The notes beneath the pieces are model-generated. The model had not been told where the DNA came from and ran no database searches. It saw only the letters and a program-made list of their open reading frames with translations. The position numbers and the translations under genes are program-made. From Eupransor demetentiae (GTDB lineage: Bacteria > Bacillota > Bacilli > Lactobacillales > Lactobacillaceae), in NCBI RefSeq assembly GCF_963930865.1, contig NZ_CAWVOH010000001.1:765815-829814 (forward strand): DNA of 64,000 bases. The letters are read 5' to 3'. Below are positions 59,157-64,000 of the stretch, piece after piece; the stretch's first letter is position 1; each line of letters opens with the position of its first letter.

Positions 59157-59342
59157 ATGAGCAAGTCATTTAAGTTGGGAATCGCTACTGGTTTCTTGGC
59201 ATCAGCCGCTGCTGTAGCTGGCGCTGCTTTGGGCTATCGCCAAATGGTGGTTAAGCCAGAACAAGAAGCCGAAGATGAATACAACGAAGTTTCAAAGGCA
59301 GCTGTCCGCCGTAGCGTGGCAGCCCACCAATCACGCTTCTAA
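59157..59342 (+). CDS. DUF3042 family small membrane-associated protein
   Basis: 61 aa: a hydrophobic Ala-rich segment (about 8-26) followed by YRQMVVKPEQEAEDEYNE and a basic C-terminus with RRSVAAHQSRF, the pattern of DUF3042 in Lactobacillales. The function is unknown. Start chosen at 59157 because AAAGGAG is 6 nt upstream; the ATG just before it (59154) is too near. Codon use suggests high expression. Confidence 0.85.
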   Translation: MSKSFKLGIATGFLASAAAVAGAALGYRQMVVKPEQEAEDEYNEVSKAAVRRSVAAHQSRF

Positions 59343-59373
59343 AAAAGAATCGCTAAGCGATTCTTTTTTTTAT
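59341..59373. terminator. Bidirectional terminator
   Basis: GAATCGC-TAA-GCGATTC stem flanked by A-run and T-run between DUF3042 and the rhodanese gene. Confidence 0.88.
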
Positions 59374-59771
59374 TTGATCTTGCGACCTTGATATTGTTGA
59401 TAGCCACCTTTTAACATGTAAAGCTTATCTTTTGGAACTCCTTCTTTACGAAGGCGTCCAGCAACACGAACTGCGCTACCAAGATTATTACCGTACAAAA
59501 AGATGTCACGATCATGGCGCAAACCAGAACGTCCTTGTGAAAAATTAATGGCTGGCATACTACGAGCACCCAAAATGTGGGAGCGCTTGTAAGGTTCCTT
59601 TTCACGAACATCAATCAATTGGCCATTTTCTTGGGCCAAAAGCTTGGCAAATTCGTCCGCCTTAACAATTTTCCCGCGTGACTTTCCTTGAATCGTCACC
59701 CAGGCCCAGTTGAAGAACATAAAGAGAATCCACACCAAGCCAATTTCAAGAACAATTAATAAAATATTCAT
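59370..59771 (-). CDS. Membrane-anchored rhodanese-like protein, active-site Cys missing
   Basis: 133 aa: N-terminal membrane span (about 3-22), then a rhodanese domain with LIDVREKEPYKRSHILGARSMP. The active-site loop reads LYGNNLGSAVRVA, where catalytic rhodaneses have a Cys (YCQxGxRS); no Cys is present there, so no sulfur transfer is expected. Resembles YqhL-type proteins. Possibly a binding module. Confidence 0.88.
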   Translation of the reverse strand: MNILLIVLEIGLVWILFMFFNWAWVTIQGKSRGKIVKADEFAKLLAQENGQLIDVREKEPYKRSHILGARSMPAINFSQGRSGLRHDRDIFLYGNNLGSAVRVAGRLRKEGVPKDKLYMLKGGYQQYQGRKIK

Positions 59772-59823
59772 TACGCCACTCCGTCCTTCATAATAACCAT
59801 TTCAGTATACCGGATTGGCCCCA

Positions 59824-59856
59824 ATAAAAAAAGATATGCATGAGCATATCTTTTTC
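59824..59856 (-). terminator. mecA terminator
   Basis: AGATATGC-ATGA-GCATATCT stem with T-run on the minus strand. Confidence 0.88.
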
Positions 59857-59857
59857 T

Positions 59858-60547
59858 TTAGGCAAAGACCTTATTGAGTTGGCGCAAGGCGTCGTGATCA
59901 TAAACGACGTCGGCATGTTCTGCTAGAAAAGCAGACGAAAGCTTGCTCTTTTGACCATACTCCAATGCTTCAGCCAATTGATTCTTAAAACTCGTTTCTG
60001 AAAGCGTTCCAGCGCGGTAATCAAGGCTCAGGTAAAAGACGCCTTCATAGCGGTAGAGGACCGATGCGACCTCACTCTTAACCAAGAGCGCACTCAAAGA
60101 GAGTAACGATTCAAAATCCTTAAAGGTGAAAACCAGCTGTTCGTCATTTGGCAAGGAATCAGACTCCTGTTCCACTGAATTCGAGTCATGTCCGGCCAAA
60201 GCCGTCCGTCGATCGTCGGACAACTGATCAATCTGTTCTTCGTTTTCTTCCTTATCAACACGATCCGTTTGGATAATGTTATCAAGGATGTCCGTAATCT
60301 GATTCTGGTCATCAAGACGGGAAATGAAGAGTTCCAATCCATCACTGCTTGGTAAAATCTGAAATGAAACCTTGTCATTATCAGCGAAATCATGCTCAGT
60401 ATCAACTTCAGACAAAATATTATAAAAGAATGATTCAATTTTAGTGCGATCACTTAATAAATCGCGGACCGAAGTACCACGGTCTTGAAGATCCGAATTC
60501 TCAATCATAACTCGAATCGTGTGATCATTAATTCGTTCCATTTCCAT
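59858..60547 (-). CDS. mecA: Adaptor protein MecA
   Basis: Brings substrates to ClpC for degradation by ClpCP and regulates competence and other processes. The 229-aa protein begins MEMERINDHTIRV, with DLQDRGTSVRDLLSD, then an acidic linker (DKEENEEQIDQLSDD) and the C-terminal ClpC-binding domain (VFTFKDFESLLSLSALL ... LAEHADVVYDHDALRQL). AAAGGTGG precedes the ATG. Confidence 0.95.
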   Translation of the reverse strand: MEMERINDHTIRVMIENSDLQDRGTSVRDLLSDRTKIESFFYNILSEVDTEHDFADNDKVSFQILPSSDGLELFISRLDDQNQITDILDNIIQTDRVDKEENEEQIDQLSDDRRTALAGHDSNSVEQESDSLPNDEQLVFTFKDFESLLSLSALLVKSEVASVLYRYEGVFYLSLDYRAGTLSETSFKNQLAEALEYGQKSKLSSAFLAEHADVVYDHDALRQLNKVFA

Positions 60548-60605
60548 AATTTAACCACCTTTCATAGAAAAAGGTACTGTAGTAAAACACATTTACTATG
60601 TCTAT

Positions 60606-60634
60606 ATTTTAACTTTTTTAGGATTAAATAACAA
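60606..60634 (-). promoter_or_regulatory. mecA promoter
   Basis: TTGTTA (60634-60629), a 17-nt spacer and TAAAAT (60611-60606) on the minus strand. Confidence 0.6.
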
Positions 60635-60661
60635 TAAAGGTAAATTTACGCATCCAATCAA

Positions 60662-60690
60662 TCGACATCCACCTTAAAGGCCTATATAAT
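60662..60690 (+). promoter_or_regulatory. ppk-ppx promoter
   Basis: TCGACA (60662-60667), a 17-nt spacer and TATAAT (60685-60690). A second TATAAT occurs at 60706-60711 without a clear -35. Confidence 0.65.
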
Positions 60691-60739
60691 CCCCATCATT
60701 TGAATTATAATGAGGCAAATAAGAATAAAGGTAGGTTCT

Positions 60740-62815
60740 ATGAACGTCAATAATCCCCATTATTTCAATAGCCGAGAAAGTAGCTGGGTCGACTTCGACT
60801 TTCGAGTATTAGAAGAAGCAGCGGATCACACCAATCCCCTGCTAGAACGCTTGCGATTTTTAGGGATTACCCAAAGTAATTTGGATGATTTCTTTAGTGT
60901 ACGAGTGGCAACACTTTTAAAGAAGAAAAAAGAAAAAGAACCCGATGATGCAGCTGGTAATTCACCACATGAGCAACTCGATGATGTTTTAGATAAAATT
61001 CATGCCTTAGTTGCTCGACAAGGTCATATCCTGCGCCGCATGATCTTACCACAGCTCAGTCGCCATCAAATTAAGTTACTCAACTGGAAGAAGTTAAACC
61101 AAGGGCAAAAAGAGTACTTCGAAAATTTCTTCGAAGATACGATCTTCCCAGAGATTGAACCGATGCCCGTCGACAGTTCGGGTGAAATTCCATTCTTGGT
61201 TAACGACTCGATTAACTTCCTTGTACGGGTGCAAGGACAATCCAAGAAGCAAACCGCAATCATTCCTTTGCCAGGCAACATTAATCGTATACTTGCCCTC
61301 CCAGGGGTCGACAACCAATTTATTTTACTTGAGGATGTGATTACCCATTTTCTTCCCCGCTTTTTCCCAGGACAAAGTGTAAAGGCATCAGCCCTATTTA
61401 AGATCACCCGCTACATGGATTACGACGTTAACGACCGGAATGCTAAAAAATATAAGCAAGCCATTGTTAAGACACTGGAAGAGCGTGCCCACGGTAATGT
61501 TATCCGCCTCGAAACTACCGCGAGTTCCAATCCCGACTTAGTCGAATGGTTGGCCAAGCGCTATCACTTGAAGAAGGCCTATATCTTTACCGCATCCGCA
61601 CCACTCGAATTGGATTTCGTGAATGCATTGATTAAGCAAGTAAAAGGGCATACGGATTTGTTGTTTCAACCTTTCAGTCCGTACGAAGCACAGCTTTTCC
61701 AAGATCATTCAATGTTTGAATTAATTCGGAAAAATGATCTTTTCCTTCATCATCCCTACGATTCCTTCGAGCCAGTTTTACGCTTCGTGCATGAAGCGGC
61801 ACTTGACCCCAAAGTCATCGATATCAAAATGACGCTCTACCGGGTTTCAAAAGATTCGCCACTAATTCAATCGCTTCTAGAAGCAGCCAAAAAGGGCAAA
61901 GAAGTGACCATTATGATTGAGCTAAAGGCTCGGTCAGATGAAGCCAACAACCTCAAGTGGGCAGATGAATTGGAAGCCTCTGGTTGTCAGGTTTTATATG
62001 GAATCCCTGGTCTAAAAGTTCATTCAAAGCTCTGTCTCATCACACGCTTAGAAGATCATCAAGAGAAAAATTACGTCCATCTTGCCACTGGAAATTACAA
62101 TGACAAAACGGCCAAGTTGTACACCGATATGGGCCTCTTCACGGCCAATCCTGCCATCGGCAGAGACGCCGTCAAGATTTTTGATATGTTATCGAAAGAA
62201 AGTCAACAGCCCGAACTCGAAGAGCTAGTGATTTCACCAAATAACATTCGCGATTTCTTAATTGCTAAAATCGATCGAGAAATTCGTAATCATAAAGCGG
62301 GAAAACCTGCTGCTATTCGAATGAAAATGAACTCCCTTTCCGATATTGAGATGATCAAAAAGTTGTACGAAGCAAATGCAGCAGGCGTTAAAAGTGATTT
62401 AATTGTCCGTGGAATTTGTGATTTAAGGACCGGCATACCGGGTGTAAGTGATAAAATCACAGTTCATTCAATTGTGGGTCGCTTACTTGAACATAGCCGC
62501 ATTTACATCTTTGAAAATGCTGGAAGGGTTGAAACATACCTTTCCAGTGCCGACCTAATGAAGCGTAACCTAAGCCGCCGTGTTGAAATTCTATTTCCGA
62601 TCCTCGATGCCCGACTCAATGAAGATGTACAAGAAATTTTCACCTGGTTTGAAAAGGACAACGTGAAGGCTCGTACTTTAATTGAAAAAGATCAATGGGC
62701 AAGAATCCACCATCGCGGTATCAAATGCTTTAATGTTCAAGAATTCTTGATTAGCAATCGCAAAACTATTGCAGATAAACGACTAAAACAAACTGGATTC
62801 CAAATAGAATCCTAA
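60740..62815 (+). CDS. ppk: Polyphosphate kinase
   Basis: Membrane-peripheral enzyme that builds polyphosphate from ATP. The 691-aa protein has the PPK1 domains: N (YFNSRESSWVDFDFRVLEEA), head, and the two phospholipase D-like C domains with KVIDIKMTLYRVS, GLKVHSKLCLI (catalytic His) and TGNYNDKTAKLYTD. The ATG at 60740 gives the family N-terminus; AAAGGTAGG lies upstream. ppx follows 17 nt later. With the pst operon it suggests active phosphate storage. Confidence 0.97.
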   Translation: MNVNNPHYFNSRESSWVDFDFRVLEEAADHTNPLLERLRFLGITQSNLDDFFSVRVATLLKKKKEKEPDDAAGNSPHEQLDDVLDKIHALVARQGHILRRMILPQLSRHQIKLLNWKKLNQGQKEYFENFFEDTIFPEIEPMPVDSSGEIPFLVNDSINFLVRVQGQSKKQTAIIPLPGNINRILALPGVDNQFILLEDVITHFLPRFFPGQSVKASALFKITRYMDYDVNDRNAKKYKQAIVKTLEERAHGNVIRLETTASSNPDLVEWLAKRYHLKKAYIFTASAPLELDFVNALIKQVKGHTDLLFQPFSPYEAQLFQDHSMFELIRKNDLFLHHPYDSFEPVLRFVHEAALDPKVIDIKMTLYRVSKDSPLIQSLLEAAKKGKEVTIMIELKARSDEANNLKWADELEASGCQVLYGIPGLKVHSKLCLITRLEDHQEKNYVHLATGNYNDKTAKLYTDMGLFTANPAIGRDAVKIFDMLSKESQQPELEELVISPNNIRDFLIAKIDREIRNHKAGKPAAIRMKMNSLSDIEMIKKLYEANAAGVKSDLIVRGICDLRTGIPGVSDKITVHSIVGRLLEHSRIYIFENAGRVETYLSSADLMKRNLSRRVEILFPILDARLNEDVQEIFTWFEKDNVKARTLIEKDQWARIHHRGIKCFNVQEFLISNRKTIADKRLKQTGFQIES

Positions 62816-62832
62816 AAATAAAGGAGCGCACA

Positions 62833-63795
62833 ATGGAAAATTTTGCCATTATTGATCTAGGCTCAAATTCAGTTCGACTAGAAGTCGACCAAATTAACGA
62901 TGATTTATCCTATAAGAACATTCTCGAAACTAAAGAGGTTGTTCGTCTATCGGAAAACATGGGTGAAGAAAATGAACTAAAACGCCCAGCTATCGACCGG
63001 ACTGTTAAAGCCATCTCATCCTTTAAAGAGCAAATTAAAGATTTACCTAATTTAAATATCAAGGCTGTCGGAACCGCAGCAAGTCGTAACGCCGTCAACC
63101 AAGCTGATTTTCTCAAAGAGGTTGAACAGGCAACCGGAATCAAAATTCAGGTTATCAGTGGACAAGATGAAGCGCATTATGACTACCTCGGTGTCATCAA
63201 CTCACTTGATGTAGTTAACGGCATCATTATGGATACTGGCGGTGCCAGTACAGAGCTCGTCCTTGTTCAAAACGGTGAAGAAATGAACCGGATTAGTATC
63301 CCACTCGGAGCTGTCACTCTTTCAGAATCCGAATTAAATCCAGATGTCCCCACGGCGAGCCAGCTCTTCAAACTCTTCGACCGTTTAAACACGATTTATA
63401 ACGATATCTGGTGGTTAAACCGCGGCTTCAACCTACCCATTATTGCACTCGGTGGTTCAAACCGGACATTAGCTAAGATCAAACGTCGCAATGATCCCAA
63501 CAGTAAAAATTGGGATGACATCCATGGTTTTCACATGTCGATTGCTGAAGTTAAAAAGATTTTCATTGAGCTTTTGTCTTCAAATCTAGAAGAACGTAAA
63601 GCAATTCCAGGTGTCTCAAAAGAACGAGCGGACATTATCATCGGCGGATTATCACCTGCAATCACTTTGATGCGACGGCTCAACTCTGATCGAATGATCT
63701 TTTCAAAACGAGGAGTTCGATTCGGACTACTTCACGAACGGCTTGATCAACTTAGAAACAATCAAAACGAAAACGATCAATCGCAAAGTGAATAA
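62833..63795 (+). CDS. ppx: Exopolyphosphatase, Ppx/GppA family
   Basis: 320 aa of the ASKHA fold with FAIIDLGSNSVRLEV, GTAASRNAVN, SGQDEAHYDYLGV, MDTGGASTELVLV and RADIIIGGLSP. It lacks the C-terminal HD-like domain of the long enzymes. It removes terminal phosphate from polyphosphate, so it opposes Ppk from the same operon. AAAGGAG precedes the ATG. Confidence 0.95.
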   Translation: MENFAIIDLGSNSVRLEVDQINDDLSYKNILETKEVVRLSENMGEENELKRPAIDRTVKAISSFKEQIKDLPNLNIKAVGTAASRNAVNQADFLKEVEQATGIKIQVISGQDEAHYDYLGVINSLDVVNGIIMDTGGASTELVLVQNGEEMNRISIPLGAVTLSESELNPDVPTASQLFKLFDRLNTIYNDIWWLNRGFNLPIIALGGSNRTLAKIKRRNDPNSKNWDDIHGFHMSIAEVKKIFIELLSSNLEERKAIPGVSKERADIIIGGLSPAITLMRRLNSDRMIFSKRGVRFGLLHERLDQLRNNQNENDQSQSE

Positions 63796-63802
63796 TAGAG
63801 AC

Positions 63803-63834
63803 AAAAAAGCCTCCATTGATGGAAGCTTTTTTGT
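63803..63834 (+). terminator. ppk-ppx terminator
   Basis: AAAAAAGCcTCCA-TTGA-TGGAaGCTTTTTT, a stem with one mismatch and flanking A/T runs, so it may work in both directions. Confidence 0.85.
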
Positions 63835-63851
63835 TATGCAAAATTCAAACA

Positions 63852-63886
63852 AAAGAAAAAGCAAACCAGATAAACTGATTTGCTTT
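63852..63886 (-). terminator. rRNA operon terminator
   Basis: AAAGCAAACCAG / CTGATTTGCTTT stem (one wobble) followed on the minus strand by TTTTTCTTTT, just downstream of the 5S gene. Confidence 0.8.
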
Positions 63887-63893
63887 AAACTAT

Positions 63894-64000
63894 GTACGGC
63901 ATCGCGTCGTCCTATCCTCGCAGCCAGCGATCCGGCAACTACTTTCGGCGCTATAGAGCTTAACTTCTGTGTTCGAGATGGGTACAGGTGGTTCCTCTAT
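63894..64000 (-). rRNA. rrf: 5S ribosomal RNA, 3' part
   Basis: The minus-strand sequence contains the 5S core CCCATCTCGAACACAGAAGT and TAAGCTCTATAGCGCCGAAAG, and ends near GATGCCGTAC. About 107 of the usual 117 nt are present; the 5' end lies beyond the window. The rest of the rRNA operon is expected to the right. Confidence 0.95.

Noticed and set aside
1..64000. CRISPR arrays, IS elements, prophage, tRNA genes
   Set aside because: No spaced direct repeats, transposase or integrase genes, or tRNA-like cloverleaf with T-loop GTTCRA were noticed in reading the window; this is a visual reading, not a computed search.

Overview
The window looks like core chromosome of a heterofermentative lactic acid bacterium of the Leuconostoc/Fructobacillus group. 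The evidence is a mannitol 2-dehydrogenase (33091-34107) of the type known from Leuconostoc and Fructobacillus, a nadR salvage gene, T-box control of an amino-acid transporter, and PknB/PrpC, HprK, MecA and other low-GC Gram-positive genes. By eye the base composition is not very AT-rich, which leans towards Fructobacillus; I did not compute GC and the genus is an inference. I see no prophage, insertion sequence, CRISPR array or tRNA gene. A rRNA operon begins (as its 5S gene, minus strand) at the right edge.

Layout. 1-8.9 kb: the end of a DUF805 gene, then the minus-strand cluster nadR-priA-fmt-rsmB-prpC-pknB (NAD salvage, replication restart, initiator tRNA formylation, 16S rRNA methylation, Ser/Thr signalling). 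9-10.6 kb: an envelope-type PadR/DUF1700/DUF4097 operon with its own promoter-operator. 10.7-16.5 kb: msrA-msrB, clpX-ysxC, tig, pepV. 16.6-29.7 kb: mainly DNA repair, nucleotide hygiene and RNA genes (nnrD, exoA, DEDDh exonuclease, tsaE, budA, queA-ruvB, rdgB-yfcE-murI, yslB, DEAD-box helicase, nrnA, dinB, rplS). 29.8-35.3 kb: pgm, dedA, a uracil-DNA glycosylase, then a CcpA-type operon of mannitol dehydrogenase, an unknown membrane protein and a VOC protein. 35.3-41.6 kb: a divergent LepA paralogue and the yvlD-hprK-gpsA-galU-trxB row. 41.7-46.7 kb: the phosphate operon pstS-C-A-B-B-phoU. 46.8-52.1 kb: recA behind a clear SOS box, and ymfF-ymfH-rodZ-pgsA. 52.2-57.4 kb: an amino-acid ABC transporter under a T-box whose specifier reads CAC (His), then mreBCD. 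57.4-64 kb: a MucBP-like protein, miaA, DUF3042, an inactive rhodanese, mecA, ppk-ppx and 5S rRNA.

Most interesting. (1) Both ABC solute-binding proteins (PstS and the His-type one) lack a lipobox cysteine and carry only an N-terminal hydrophobic anchor, and lgt is missing from its usual place between hprK and gpsA; together these suggest a changed lipoprotein pathway. (2) dedA has no ATG/GTG/TTG that would give a complete N-terminus; its conserved frame runs up to an ATC codon with a good ribosome binding site, overlapping the udg stop. (3) Three genes (tsaE, ruvB, murI) have a -10 box placed so that the mRNA would be leaderless or nearly so. (4) PknB has a helix-turn-helix-like segment between kinase and membrane span. 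(5) The LepA paralogue has lost the conserved LepA C-terminal signature. (6) The mannitol dehydrogenase operon has two promoters, a perfect cre palindrome at the first start site, and a partner membrane protein of unknown function.
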